Shown one piece after another: positions 1-8,723 of a stretch of 64,000 nucleotides of DNA. A model generated the notes under the pieces. It was not told where the DNA came from. It saw only the letters and a program-made list of their open reading frames with translations, and did not search any database. Source of the DNA: JAIPEL01 sp050115795 (GTDB lineage: Bacteria; Desulfobacterota; Desulfobacteria; Desulfobacterales; CAFBRK01); the NCBI GenBank assembly GCA_050115795.1, contig JASFPT010000001.1:1-64000 (forward strand), given 5' to 3'. Within the stretch, counting starts at the first letter, position 1. Every line of letters starts with the position of its first letter. The position numbers and the translations under genes are program-made.

Positions 1-1
1 G

Positions 2-898
2 TATGCCAACGCGGTAATCACCATCGGCAACTTCGACGGGGTGCACATCGGACACCAGGCCCTGTTTCACCAGGTTATCGAAAAAGCCGAATCCCTCGAC
101 GGCACGTCGGTGGCCATGACCTTCGAGCCCCATCCGATCCGGGTTCTCAAAAAAAACGGAAACCCCCCGCTGATCACCCTCTACGAGCAGAAAATCGAGC
201 TTATGTCGGCGGCCGGACTCGACGTGCTCATCGCCTTGCCCTTTACCATGGCGTTTGCCTCCTGGTCCGCGGAGCGGTTCGTCAAGGATCTGCTGGTGGA
301 CCGGATCGGCGTCAAGGCGATCGTGGTCGGCCGGGACTACACCTTCGGCAAGGGTCGCGAGGGTAATGTGGACCTGCTCAAGACCTACGGCAAAGCTCTC
401 GGTTTCGAGGTGATGGTCCTTGACTGGATCTCGGCCCCCCGAAACGGGATCGGACGGATCAGCAGCACCCGGGTCCGGGATCTGGTCATGGAAGGCCGAA
501 TGGAGGACGCCCAGAAACTGCTGGGACGGCCCTACCAGATCCGGGGCGTCGTGGCCAAGGGAAGGGACCGAGGCGGCAAGCTGCTCGGGTTTCCTACGGC
601 CAACATCGAACTCGCCGACGAGTTGTGCCCGAAAACCGGCATCTACGCGGTCACAGCCGAAGTCCAGGGCCAAAAATACAAGGGAGTGGCCAACATCGGC
701 TACAGTCCGACCTTCGACGACCACGTTTTCACCGTGGAGGTCTTCATCCTCGATTTCGACCGGAATATCTACGGCGAGAAGATCCGGGTCAACTTCATCC
801 AGCGCCTTCGCGGCGAGAAAAAATTCGCCAGCCTGGCCGAACTTTCCGATCAGATCCGAAAAGACGTGGAAAAGGCCCGGAAGATCATCCCTCTATAA
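2..898 (+). CDS. ribF: Bifunctional riboflavin kinase / FAD synthetase, 5' end cut by window edge
   Basis: Makes FMN from riboflavin and ATP, then FAD from FMN, in the cytoplasm. The reading frame is open to the first base, so the true start lies upstream of the window. The visible N-terminus carries the adenylyltransferase motif GNFDGVHIGH, followed by the ISSTRVRDL motif typical of the RibF nucleotidyltransferase domain. The C-terminal half has the riboflavin-kinase motif GFPTANIE and ends at the usual family length. About 15-20 residues are missing at the start. It lies at the head of a plus-strand run of core genes. The stop codon is embedded in a perfect 10-bp hairpin, so termination probably follows directly. 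Family assignment is secure. Confidence 0.96.
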   Translation, partial: YANAVITIGNFDGVHIGHQALFHQVIEKAESLDGTSVAMTFEPHPIRVLKKNGNPPLITLYEQKIELMSAAGLDVLIALPFTMAFASWSAERFVKDLLVDRIGVKAIVVGRDYTFGKGREGNVDLLKTYGKALGFEVMVLDWISAPRNGIGRISSTRVRDLVMEGRMEDAQKLLGRPYQIRGVVAKGRDRGGKLLGFPTANIELADELCPKTGIYAVTAEVQGQKYKGVANIGYSPTFDDHVFTVEVFILDFDRNIYGEKIRVNFIQRLRGEKKFASLAELSDQIRKDVEKARKIIPL

Positions 899-944
899 AT
901 TCGCTGGGGCGAATTTATGAAGAGCGGCTTCGCCGCTTTTTTTA
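895..944 (+). terminator. Twin-hairpin terminator / REP-like module after ribF
   Basis: Two adjacent hairpins are visible. The first is a perfect 10-bp stem (895-904 with 909-918, loop TGGG) that contains the ribF stop codon. The second is AGCGGC-TTC-GCCGCT (923-937), followed by seven T residues. The second hairpin plus T-run is a convincing intrinsic terminator. Related modules recur after other genes in this window. Confidence 0.85.
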
Positions 945-1062
945 TTCGGGCAGGATATGCGTCGTCGCACTTCCCGGTTGCCAGAAACCGTATCGATGAT
1001 CTCCGTTGCCGAAATATGAAATCGCTTCGAAATTTACTGCGTCCGAGAAACGGAACCGCCCC

Positions 1063-2121
1063 ATGAATCGCTGGATCCTCTCTCTGCTGCTGGGCGTCTT
1101 GCTCTCGGCGGCGGCCCTGTACCTGGCCTTTCGAAACGTTCCCTTCGGGGATCTGATCGCCTATATCGGCACCATCCGGATTTTCTGGCTGTTTCCCTCC
1201 ATGGTTGCCATCCTCGCCGGTTTTTTTTGCCGGGTGCTTCGCTGGCAACTGATTCTGGGGTCGTCCCACCGCGTCGGATACTGGAGCGCCCACCATCCGC
1301 TGATGATCGGGTTCATGATGAACTGCATCCTCCCCGGCCGGGTCGGCGAGGTGGCCCGCCCTCTGATCCTGCGCAAACGGGACGACGTCCCCTTTACCAC
1401 GGGCCTTGCCACCGTGGCCGCCGAGCGGGTCTTCGACCTGGCCATCCTGATCGGGATGTTTGTGGCCGTGATGGCCGCCGTGGACATCGACCCCGGATTC
1501 ACCCGCACTTTTGCCGGCTACGAGCTCAGCGGAGAAACCCTAGTGGGACTGGCCCGGGGGATGGCGCAGCTTTCGGTGGTCCTGGTGGCGGGGGTGCTGT
1601 TCATCAGCGTGGGGAAAACCCGCAACCTGGCCCTTCGCCTGGTCGGGTTCCTCCCTGACAAACTTTCCGGCATCCTGGCCCGGATCATCCAAAACGTGGC
1701 CTCCGGCTTTTCCCTGGTCAAAGACCCCGCCCGCATGGCGGCGTGCCTGGGCCTTTCCGTGGCCGCGTGGGTCCTCACCGCCGTCTCCTACTACGCCATG
1801 GCGCTGGGGTGTCCGGGCGTCGGGCTGTCCATTTTCGAGCTGACCGCAGTGATGGTGATCGTCTGTTTTTTTATCGCCCTTCCCTCGGTGCCGGGTTTCT
1901 GGGGCCTGTGGGAGGCCGGCGGCGTCTTTGCCATGGCGCTGTTCGGCGTTCCGGCCAAGGAGGCGGCCGGCTTCACCTTGGTCAACCACGCGGTCCAGAT
2001 GTTTCCGGTCATCCTCGTCGGCCTTCTTTCGGCGCTGGTCACCGGTGTCAACATCCTGCAGGTCTCCAGGGAAAGCCGGGATCAATCCGCAGACGATCGA
2101 TCCGCCGACGTGGATGGATAA
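1063..2121 (+). CDS. Flippase-like multi-pass membrane protein (UPF0104 / YbhN, LPG-synthase TM domain)
   Basis: A 352-residue integral membrane protein with about eight hydrophobic segments starting directly after MNRWILSLLLG. It carries the GRVGEVARP and PGFWGLWEAGG motifs typical of the lysylphosphatidylglycerol synthase transmembrane / UPF0104 family, which is linked to lipid or glycolipid translocation. There is no C-terminal synthetase domain. ATG 1063 is chosen because an upstream TTG (1006) would add a charged, non-membrane leader. Substrate is unknown. It is separated from ribF by a terminator, so it is probably transcribed on its own. Confidence 0.8.
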   Translation: MNRWILSLLLGVLLSAAALYLAFRNVPFGDLIAYIGTIRIFWLFPSMVAILAGFFCRVLRWQLILGSSHRVGYWSAHHPLMIGFMMNCILPGRVGEVARPLILRKRDDVPFTTGLATVAAERVFDLAILIGMFVAVMAAVDIDPGFTRTFAGYELSGETLVGLARGMAQLSVVLVAGVLFISVGKTRNLALRLVGFLPDKLSGILARIIQNVASGFSLVKDPARMAACLGLSVAAWVLTAVSYYAMALGCPGVGLSIFELTAVMVIVCFFIALPSVPGFWGLWEAGGVFAMALFGVPAKEAAGFTLVNHAVQMFPVILVGLLSALVTGVNILQVSRESRDQSADDRSADVDG

Positions 2122-2350
2122 AAAAAATCGATCCGCCATTTTACATGAACGGCATTGCCCTTCCGAGAAGCGATCGGCAGGACTCGGCATCCCCTTTCAT
2201 CGAATGCCGGATCGCGGATGACGGGCGCCGCCAGGGGGTTTGCGCTTTTCGCACCGTGTGGTAGACTTTGACAAAACCTTGAAAGAGCTCCATTTCTGTT
2301 TATTTTTCCCCCGAACCCGTATGGGTCCGTACCGTCATTATTTGCTTTTC

Positions 2351-2393
2351 AAGCGGCGCAGCCGCTTGCCATAAAAGCGCGAGGCGCTTTTAT
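2351..2393. repeat. Paired perfect hairpins in the def leader
   Basis: Two perfect palindromes stand 3 bp apart just upstream of def: AAGCGGC-GCA-GCCGCTT (2351-2367), and a 10-bp stem with loop GAG at 2371-2393 (ATAAAAGCGC and its complement). Neither is followed by a clean T-run, so a terminator is less likely than a REP-type or leader element. The hairpin pair resembles, in swapped order, the one behind ribF. Confidence 0.7.
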
Positions 2394-2408
2394 CCGCGGG
2401 GCGTTTTG

Positions 2409-2915
2409 ATGTCGATATTGAGAATCGTCACATATCCGGACAAATTTTTAAAAGAACCGACCAGGGAGGTCGAGAACATCGATGGTCGGCTTCAGCAGCT
2501 CATCGACGACATGTCCGAGACGATGTATGCCGCACCGGGGGTGGGGCTTGCCGCCATCCAGGTCGGGGTGGACCAGAGCCTGCTGGTCTTCGACATCGCC
2601 GACCGGCAAGACGGCGACCGCAACCTGCAGGTGCTCATCAACCCACGGATCGTTGAAAAAGAAGGCGAGATCCTTTCTGAAAACGAAGGCTGTCTGAGCG
2701 TTCCCGACTTCCGGGCCGACGTCAAGCGTTCCGAAAGGATTCTGGTGGACGGCTTTGACCGGGAGGGAAAACAACTGCGGTTTGAAGCCGAGGGATTTGC
2801 CGCCATTGTTCTCCAGCACGAGATCGACCACCTGAACGGGACCCTGTTCATCGACCGGATCAGCGCGCTGAAGCGAAACCTATACAAGCGCCGCGTCAAG
2901 AAGCAGATGAAATGA
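2409..2915 (+). CDS. def: Peptide deformylase
   Basis: Removes the N-formyl group from nascent proteins; metal-dependent and cytoplasmic. All three signature motifs are present in order: GVGLAAIQVG, EGCLSVP (metal-binding Cys) and HEIDHLNG (HExxDH metal site). The 168-residue length is typical. ATG 2409 is chosen over an adjacent TTG one codon upstream. It is followed by fmt, which adds the formyl group to initiator tRNA, so the gene pair covers both ends of the formylation cycle. Paired hairpins precede it, and another hairpin pair follows the stop codon. Confidence 0.96.
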   Translation: MSILRIVTYPDKFLKEPTREVENIDGRLQQLIDDMSETMYAAPGVGLAAIQVGVDQSLLVFDIADRQDGDRNLQVLINPRIVEKEGEILSENEGCLSVPDFRADVKRSERILVDGFDREGKQLRFEAEGFAAIVLQHEIDHLNGTLFIDRISALKRNLYKRRVKKQMK

Positions 2916-2960
2916 AATCGCCGGGCGATTTCAGGAAAGACCCCGCTGGGGCGGGGCTTT
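2914..2960 (+). terminator. Hairpin pair after def, probable terminator
   Basis: A hairpin overlapping the def stop codon (GAAATCGC/GCGATTTC, 2914-2932) is followed by CCCCGC-TGGG-GCGGGG (2941-2956), flanked by AAAG and CTTT. The layout (stop-codon hairpin plus GC-rich second hairpin) matches the modules behind ribF and at 19.7 kb. The T-run is short, so termination strength is uncertain. Confidence 0.6.
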
Positions 2961-3045
2961 CAAATTCGATTGGAATTGATTTTCCAAACCCGCCGCGTCG
3001 GATACCCTTTTCCGAGCTTTCACGCTCTGCCCTGCTCGCTCCGGA

Positions 3046-4005
3046 ATGATGGACGAATCCATGAGTTTTCAAAAACCACGCCTTGTCTTCATGGGAACGC
3101 CCGGCTTCAGCGTCCCGTCCCTGTCGGCTCTGCACGCCGCCGGCTACAAGGTCGAACTGGTCGTCACCCAACCGGACCGCCCCAAGGGACGCGGCCGAAA
3201 ATTGGCACCTTCCCCGGTCAAGATCGAAGCCCTCCGGTTGGGCCTTCCGATCTTTCAACCGAAATCGCTGAAGCCGGCGGAAACGGTCGAACGCATCGCC
3301 TCGGCAGCTCCCGCCTTTATCGTGGTCATCGCCTTTGGAAAGATTCTGCCCGGGACGATTTTGAAGATCCCGACCATCGCCGCCGTCAACGTCCATGCCT
3401 CCCTTCTGCCGAAATACCGCGGTGCAGCGCCGATTCAATGGGCCGTCGCAAACGGAGAAACCGAAACCGGCGTGACCACGATGCTCATGGACGAGGGGCT
3501 CGACACGGGAGACATCCTGCTCTGCGCGCGCACCGAGATTGCCCCCTGTGACACGGCCGGTGCCGTTCACGACCGGCTTTCGGCCATGGGCGCCGACCTG
3601 CTTCTCAGAACCCTGGAGGCCATGACGGCGGGAAAGGTCAAGCCGCAACCCCAGGACCCGGGCCGGGCCACCTATGCGCCGATCCTGACCAAGGAAGACG
3701 GGCGCATCGACTGGAACAACTCCCCCGAGACCCTCGATGCGTTTGTCCGGGGAATGGACCCGTGGCCCGGGGCCTTTACGACATTCAACGGAGCGCGACT
3801 GCGGATCTATCGGCTCACACCGGCCCGACGGTCCGAGGACCGCCCCCCCGGCACCGTGATCGAAGGCTTCCCCGACGAGCTTCGCGTGTCGGCCGGAAAG
3901 GGGGCGGTTTCGATTCTGGAGCTTCAGGGGGAGTCGGGCCGGCGAATGCCGGTGGCGGATTTTTTGCGGGGAAATGCCGTGCCGGTGGGAAAAGTGCTTG
4001 TTTAG
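3046..4005 (+). CDS. fmt: Methionyl-tRNA formyltransferase
   Basis: Transfers a formyl group from 10-formyl-tetrahydrofolate to Met-tRNA(fMet). The N-terminal formyltransferase fold begins VFMGTPGFSVPSL and carries the signature SLLPKYRGAAPIQWA. A C-terminal OB-like domain follows, and overall length (about 314-319 residues) is normal. Three in-frame ATGs (3046, 3049, 3061) are possible starts. Only the last gives the compact N-terminus usual in the family, but none has a strong ribosome-binding site. It is the partner of def upstream. Its stop codon merges into the first unit of a heptamer repeat array. Confidence 0.95.
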   Translation: MMDESMSFQKPRLVFMGTPGFSVPSLSALHAAGYKVELVVTQPDRPKGRGRKLAPSPVKIEALRLGLPIFQPKSLKPAETVERIASAAPAFIVVIAFGKILPGTILKIPTIAAVNVHASLLPKYRGAAPIQWAVANGETETGVTTMLMDEGLDTGDILLCARTEIAPCDTAGAVHDRLSAMGADLLLRTLEAMTAGKVKPQPQDPGRATYAPILTKEDGRIDWNNSPETLDAFVRGMDPWPGAFTTFNGARLRIYRLTPARRSEDRPPGTVIEGFPDELRVSAGKGAVSILELQGESGRRMPVADFLRGNAVPVGKVLV

Positions 4006-4290
4006 GAGACAGGAGCCAGGAGATCGTCTTTTCATATCTGAAGACCTGGGATACGGCAGCACCCGATTTCTTAAAAAGCACCTGACAGAGGGCAGCATAA
4101 TACTCGGTGCATGTATGCGGGGGATATTGATCCCAAGTCCTTGAATGTATGAACGAAATAAACCCAGAATTCAGAATATGGCAGGACATCGGAGATCGAG
4201 AAAGTGGGAGCTGGTTCTTTCGACCGCTCCTGGTTCCTGCCTCCTGTCTCCTGTCTGCTGCCTTCTGGATTCTGGGTTCTGATTTCTGAT
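4004..4290. repeat. Inverted heptamer-repeat arrays filling the fmt-rsmB gap
   Basis: Three 7-bp units of the type AGGAGNN run from inside the fmt stop codon (4004-4024). Nine units of the complementary type T(T/C)CTGNN run from 4228 to 4290 and end in the rsmB start codon. The arms 4004-4023 and 4233-4252 match as inverted repeats at 17 of 20 positions. A nested 9-bp inverted repeat (4162-4170 with 4269-4277) lies inside. The middle holds no gene I can recognise. Confidence 0.8.
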
Positions 4291-5668
4291 GTCAACAAAT
4301 CCCCGCCATCTCGCCCTTGAGGTTCTCAACCGCCTGGAGCGGACCGGCATCCTCCTCGATCCCCTGTTGGAGGAGGTTCTGGCCGACGCCGATTTCAAAG
4401 ACCCCCGGGACCGGACACTGTTTCACGCCCTGGTGTTCGGCACCCTGCGCTGGCGGGGCCGACTCGACTGGGGGATCGGTCGTTTTTCCAAGATCCCCCC
4501 TGCAAAAATTGAACCCGCCGTGATGAACATCCTGCGCCTGGGATTGTATCAGGCCGTCTTTCTCGACCGGATTCCGGTATCGGCAGCCGTCAACACCGCC
4601 GTGGAACTGGCCAAAAGAACATCAGCGGCCCACGTCGCCGGCTTTGTCAACGCCGTGCTGCGAAACGCTGTAAGAAACTGGGGCAAGGTGCCGCTTCCGG
4701 ATCCGAAACACGACCCGGCAAAACATCTGGCGGTACGTTTTTCGCTTCCCCGGTGGCTCACGGGCCGTTGGCTCGATCGACTCGGACCTGATGAGTCAGA
4801 AGCGCTGTGCCGGACGATCAACGAAATTCCCCCGATCAGCGCCCGGGTAAACACCCTTCTCACCGACCGTCCGCGGTTGATCGAAACGCTGGAAAAAGAA
4901 TGCCGGGAGGTTGCCACCGGATCGGTTTCACCGGATGCGGTGCTGTTTCGCAGCCCGGCGGTCTCGGTACCGGAGCTCGAATCCCACCGGAAAGGGTGGT
5001 TCCAGGTACAAGACGAGGCGGCTCAGCTCGTGGTCCGACTCCTCGATCCGCAGCCGGGCGAGCGGCTGCTGGACGCCTGCGCCGGGCTGGGCGGCAAGAC
5101 CGGCCACATCGCCCAACGCATGGGCGACAAAGGCCGCATCGTCGCCGCGGAAAAGGAAATACAAAAGCTCGACCGCCTCGCGGCCGAGATGCGTCGGCTC
5201 TCTGTTTCCGCGGTCGAACCGGTCGCCGCCGACTTGTTGGCCCCTTCCGGCCCCTTTGCAGAACCCTTCGACCGGATTTTGCTCGATGCCCCGTGCAGCG
5301 GTTTAGGTGTGCTCCGCAGAAACCCGGACGCCCGGTGGCGGACCGAAAAAAACGATCTCGATCGGTATGCCGATGTGCAGCGGCGCCTTTTGTCCCGGAC
5401 GTCTCGATGGCTCCGGCCCGGGGGCCGGCTTGTCTATACGGTGTGCACCACCGAACCGGAGGAAACCGAAGCGGTGGTGGCCGCGTTTTTACGGGCGAAC
5501 ACGGATTTTTCCGTGGAAACGGGCCCCAAACACGATCCGGTCGTCTCCGCCCTGATCGACGCCCGCGGTTTTTTCCACACCGAACCCCACCGCCACGGTA
5601 CCGACGGATTCTTTGCCGTAGCGCTGACGCGCGACCGCGGCTCCTTTCCAGGGAAACAGGAAGCTTGA
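4289..5668 (+). CDS. rsmB: 16S rRNA m5C967 methyltransferase
   Basis: SAM-dependent methyltransferase of the Sun/NOL1 family. The N-terminal NusB-like RNA-binding domain covers roughly residues 1-140, and the catalytic domain has the SAM-binding stretch LLDACAGLGGKTGHIA. The two catalytic cysteines appear in DAPCSGLGVLRRNPD and VYTVCTTEPEE. The 459-residue length is close to the E. coli enzyme. The start ATG is the last bases of an upstream heptamer array, leaving no ordinary Shine-Dalgarno sequence. It sits in the conserved def-fmt-rsmB-rpe order. Confidence 0.95.
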   Translation: MSTNPRHLALEVLNRLERTGILLDPLLEEVLADADFKDPRDRTLFHALVFGTLRWRGRLDWGIGRFSKIPPAKIEPAVMNILRLGLYQAVFLDRIPVSAAVNTAVELAKRTSAAHVAGFVNAVLRNAVRNWGKVPLPDPKHDPAKHLAVRFSLPRWLTGRWLDRLGPDESEALCRTINEIPPISARVNTLLTDRPRLIETLEKECREVATGSVSPDAVLFRSPAVSVPELESHRKGWFQVQDEAAQLVVRLLDPQPGERLLDACAGLGGKTGHIAQRMGDKGRIVAAEKEIQKLDRLAAEMRRLSVSAVEPVAADLLAPSGPFAEPFDRILLDAPCSGLGVLRRNPDARWRTEKNDLDRYADVQRRLLSRTSRWLRPGGRLVYTVCTTEPEETEAVVAAFLRANTDFSVETGPKHDPVVSALIDARGFFHTEPHRHGTDGFFAVALTRDRGSFPGKQEA

Positions 5669-5703
5669 TTTTCACCGGGCAGCCGGCGTATATAGGGATT
5701 GTC

Positions 5704-5735
5704 AAAAAAACGTTCCGCTTCTGGAACGTTTTTTT
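5704..5735. terminator. Perfect bidirectional intrinsic terminator
   Basis: A 13-bp perfect stem, seven A residues plus CGTTCC pairing with GGAACG plus seven T residues, and a 6-base loop (GCTTCT). It lies 36 bp after the rsmB stop codon and separates rsmB from rpe. Confidence 0.93.
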
Positions 5736-5878
5736 GTTACAAACCCTTATGCCGCCCTCCCTTTTTTGAACAATAATCGTGGAAAGCGGTGTAAACAGGG
5801 GCCTGTGGAAAACAAAATCTTCCATCGGTTTTTCCATCACTTAGGGTATTGCCGGCAGGATCGGCAAGCGGAGCTGCA

Positions 5879-6559
5879 ATGATGCAAAAAAAGATGATCG
5901 CCCCCTCCATTCTTTCGGCGGACTTTTCACGACTCGGAGAAGAAATCAAGGCGGTTGAATCTGCCGGTGCGGACTGGATTCACGTGGACGTCATGGACGG
6001 ACACTTCGTCCCGAACATCACCATGGGTCCGCTGATCGTGGAGGCTGTGCGCCGGGTCACCGCCCTGCCCATCGACGTTCACCTGATGATCGAACAACCC
6101 GAACGGTACGTGCAGGATTTTGCCCAGGCCGGCGCTAACTGGATATCGGTTCAGGTGGAGGCCTGCATTCATCTGAACCGCACGGTCAACCTGATCCGGG
6201 AGGCGAGCGCCCACCCGGGGGTCGTATTGAACCCCCACACGCCCCTTTCCAGCATCGAGTGGGTGCTGGAAGATGTGGACTACATCCTGATCATGAGCGT
6301 AAACCCGGGCTTCGGCGGCCAGGCCTTCATCGAAAACAGCCTCGACAGGGTCCGGAAGCTGCGCCGGATGCTCGAGGAGCGGAACCTGTCCCCCCTGATC
6401 CAGATCGACGGCGGCGTCAACAAAGAGACCATTGCCAGGATCGCAAGCGCCGGGGTCGATGTTTTCGTGGCCGGTTCGGCCATCTTCGGAAGCAAGGACT
6501 ACGGAAAAACGATCGAAGGATTTCGGGAGTTGCTGAAAAAAAAGGCGACGGAGACGTAA
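5879..6559 (+). CDS. rpe: Ribulose-phosphate 3-epimerase
   Basis: Interconverts ribulose-5-phosphate and xylulose-5-phosphate in the pentose phosphate pathway. It is a TIM barrel with the family motifs DVHLMIEQPE, MSVNPGFGGQAF and IQIDGGVN, and the early SADFSRLGEE stretch. ATG 5879 (or 5882) is preferred over an upstream TTG because GCGGAG at 5868-5873 gives proper spacing. Length is 226 residues. It is insulated from rsmB by a strong terminator, so it has its own promoter, which I could not locate with confidence. Confidence 0.95.
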   Translation: MMQKKMIAPSILSADFSRLGEEIKAVESAGADWIHVDVMDGHFVPNITMGPLIVEAVRRVTALPIDVHLMIEQPERYVQDFAQAGANWISVQVEACIHLNRTVNLIREASAHPGVVLNPHTPLSSIEWVLEDVDYILIMSVNPGFGGQAFIENSLDRVRKLRRMLEERNLSPLIQIDGGVNKETIARIASAGVDVFVAGSAIFGSKDYGKTIEGFRELLKKKATET

Positions 6560-6635
6560 AGCGCACCCAAAAGGCGAGCTTCGGCACGAATCGCTTCTAA
6601 AGGGTTGACCCACATCCGTTTCGAAGGAGCCAGTT

Positions 6636-7079
6636 ATGGCCCGTAAAAAAATCCTCGTCATCCACGGACCGAACCTGAACCTGCTCGGAAAACGGGAGCC
6701 GGACATCTATGGCAGAAAGACTCTCGAGGAGATCGACGCCGCCGTCCGGCAAAAGGGAGATACCCTCGGCCTGACCGTTGAAACCTTCCAGTCCAACCAC
6801 GAAGGGGCCCTGATCGACCGGATCCAGGCGGCTGCAGGGAACTGCTCCGGCCTCGTCATCAATCCAGGGGCGCTCACCCACACCAGCATCGCCCTTCTCG
6901 ATGCGCTCCTGGCCGTGAATCTTCCCGTGATCGAAGTACACCTGTCCAACATCCACCGGCGCGAATCCTTCCGGCACCATTCCTATACAGCAAAGGCCGC
7001 CACCGGCATCATTGCGGGTCTGGGCGCCCACGGCTACCTGCTGGCATTAGAGGCCATGGCGGAGATGGTTTCCGGCTGA
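6636..7079 (+). CDS. aroQ: Type II 3-dehydroquinate dehydratase
   Basis: Third step of the shikimate pathway. The short 147-residue type II enzyme is recognised from HGPNLNLLGKREPDIYG (with the catalytic Tyr), QSNHEGALID, INPGALTHTS and HLSNIHRRESFRHHS (catalytic His). A GAAGGAG ribosome-binding site precedes ATG 6636. It follows rpe by 76 bp and may be co-transcribed with it. No other shikimate gene is nearby. Confidence 0.96.
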   Translation: MARKKILVIHGPNLNLLGKREPDIYGRKTLEEIDAAVRQKGDTLGLTVETFQSNHEGALIDRIQAAAGNCSGLVINPGALTHTSIALLDALLAVNLPVIEVHLSNIHRRESFRHHSYTAKAATGIIAGLGAHGYLLALEAMAEMVSG

Positions 7080-7118
7080 ACCGAAAGCCTCATCCGGGAA
7101 CTTATCCTGGCAAGCGCT

Positions 7119-8417
7119 TTATTCGGTGATTTGGCGGCAGAAGGTTTCGCGGGTCAGCGCCAGGAAAACGACCGCCAGGGCCGCCCAGCCGATCATCAGG
7201 GAAAAGCCGGCGCGGTAGGCTTCGAGGCTGTAAATCCGGACGCCGCCGGCCATCAGGCCGTCCCATTTCCGGTCGAGCATCATTCCCACCGCAGGCTGGA
7301 GGATCATCGGGCCCATCATGACGCCCATGTTGCAGACCCCCGACACGGTTCCGGTCAGCGCCGTCGGAACCGACTCCTTGACGAATGCAAAGCCGATGAT
7401 CATAGAGCCGCAAAGAAACCCCACCACCACCACCGTCACGATCAGCAGCGGAAGAGGAAGAATCGGCCCGTAAACCAGCAGAGACCATCCAGCCAGCGAA
7501 CCGACGGCGCCGGCCAGATACAGCGGCTTGCGGCGCCCGATCCGGTCCGAAAGCCCGCCGATGATCGGCCCCCCGAGGGCCCAGGAGACCAGAAGCGCGG
7601 AGGTGACCGCCGCACTGGCCTCCTGACTCAGATGGTAATGGGTGAACAAAAAGGGAACGCCCCAGAGGCCGGAAAAGGCCAGCACCGGACCCACCATGCC
7701 TCCCGGCGCAAGGGTAAGAAGCCAGGTGTTTCGCCGCCCCATGACCCGAGAAAGCCCTGCCCCTGCCCCGCCGCCGGAGACCGATTTGTCTTCACTTCGA
7801 GCCGCCGGGGCATAGCTGTCGAAGCCCTTTGCAGAGGGATCGTCGCGGACCACCCGCCAGATCGCCACCGAAAGCGCCAGCGACCCCAATGCGCCGGCAA
7901 CCATCACGACACGCCAGTCGAACCGGTCGACCAGGATCCGCAGTGGAACACCGGCCGAAACGGCCCCGACCACGCCGACGGCCAGGGCCACGCCGCTGAC
8001 CGCGGCGTAGCTTTTGGGGTGAAACCACCGGCTCGCCAGCTTCAGCATCACCACCCAAGCCACGGCCACGGATCCACCGATCAGAAGCCGACCCATGTCG
8101 GCCCAGAACAGGCTCGGCGCCACGGCAAAGACGAGGGTCCCGACGCCGGCCACGGCGGCTCCGGCGGTAAGCAGTTTCCGGGGCCCCCAGCGGTCGGCCA
8201 AGACACCCGTGGGAATCTGCATGGCGACATAGCTGTAGAAATAGAAGGCGGAGAGATGCCCGAGGGCGGCAGCACCGATTTGGAATTCTGTCATGAGCCG
8301 GTCGGTCATGACCGCCGGAGCCACCCGCTGGTAGAATCCGAAACAGTAGAAGGCGGCGCCGAGCCCCCACACCAGCCAGGAGAGGGTTGTCGGAGGATAG
8401 CGACGGGAATCGTTCAT
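7119..8417 (-). CDS. Major facilitator superfamily transporter
   Basis: A twelve-segment MFS permease of 432 residues from the ATG at 8417 (MNDSRRYPPTT). An upstream GTG/ATG region to 8486 is open but adds a non-conserved leader. The loop 2-3 motif appears as LADRWGPRKLLTAG, with a second copy DRIGRRKPLYL after segment 8. The N-terminus (FYCFGFYQRVAP) resembles the metabolite:H+ symporter branch, but substrate cannot be inferred. It converges with aroQ and is divergent from the SPFH gene. It appears to be a single-gene unit. Confidence 0.85.
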   Translation of the reverse strand: MNDSRRYPPTTLSWLVWGLGAAFYCFGFYQRVAPAVMTDRLMTEFQIGAAALGHLSAFYFYSYVAMQIPTGVLADRWGPRKLLTAGAAVAGVGTLVFAVAPSLFWADMGRLLIGGSVAVAWVVMLKLASRWFHPKSYAAVSGVALAVGVVGAVSAGVPLRILVDRFDWRVVMVAGALGSLALSVAIWRVVRDDPSAKGFDSYAPAARSEDKSVSGGGAGAGLSRVMGRRNTWLLTLAPGGMVGPVLAFSGLWGVPFLFTHYHLSQEASAAVTSALLVSWALGGPIIGGLSDRIGRRKPLYLAGAVGSLAGWSLLVYGPILPLPLLIVTVVVVGFLCGSMIIGFAFVKESVPTALTGTVSGVCNMGVMMGPMILQPAVGMMLDRKWDGLMAGGVRIYSLEAYRAGFSLMIGWAALAVVFLALTRETFCRQITE

Positions 8418-8600
8418 GAGCCGGTTTCCAGCACCAATCGTAACGCTGTAGATAACAGAGGCGGTGGCATCAGACATCGCAACCAAACGAAGTCTTCTTT
8501 CATAGGAGGCATCGGGTTAAATTGCAAGGCGAATGGAGAATTTCCCGCGTGTAGCCCGCCCGAAACGCCTCTGCAGAAGCTGCCGGAATCCGGTTTTTCT

Positions 8601-8630
8601 TTGACAAGCAAGGTTTTCCTTGGCTAAAAG
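8601..8630 (+). promoter_or_regulatory. Sigma70-type promoter for the SPFH gene
   Basis: TTGACA at 8601-8606 and TAAAAG at 8625-8630 with an 18-bp spacer. The spacer contains the small palindrome AAGG-TTTT-CCTT. It is placed about 90 bp before the SPFH gene in a 306-bp divergent gap that otherwise holds no gene. Confidence 0.5.
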
Positions 8631-8723
8631 TCTTTACACCAAATTGAAATTGAAGCCGGCCAGCCCGTCGTCGCAATGTGGCGTCTGCGGTTTTTCAGAC
8701 AACCGAAAAAGGAGACCAACGCC

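Noticed and set aside
4228..4290. Possible CRISPR-like array
   Set aside because: Units are 7 bp with no spacers and no cas gene is in the window.
7131..8627. A 498-codon open frame on the plus strand opposite the MFS gene
   Set aside because: Composition is that of an antisense shadow and the MFS protein on the other strand has clear family motifs.
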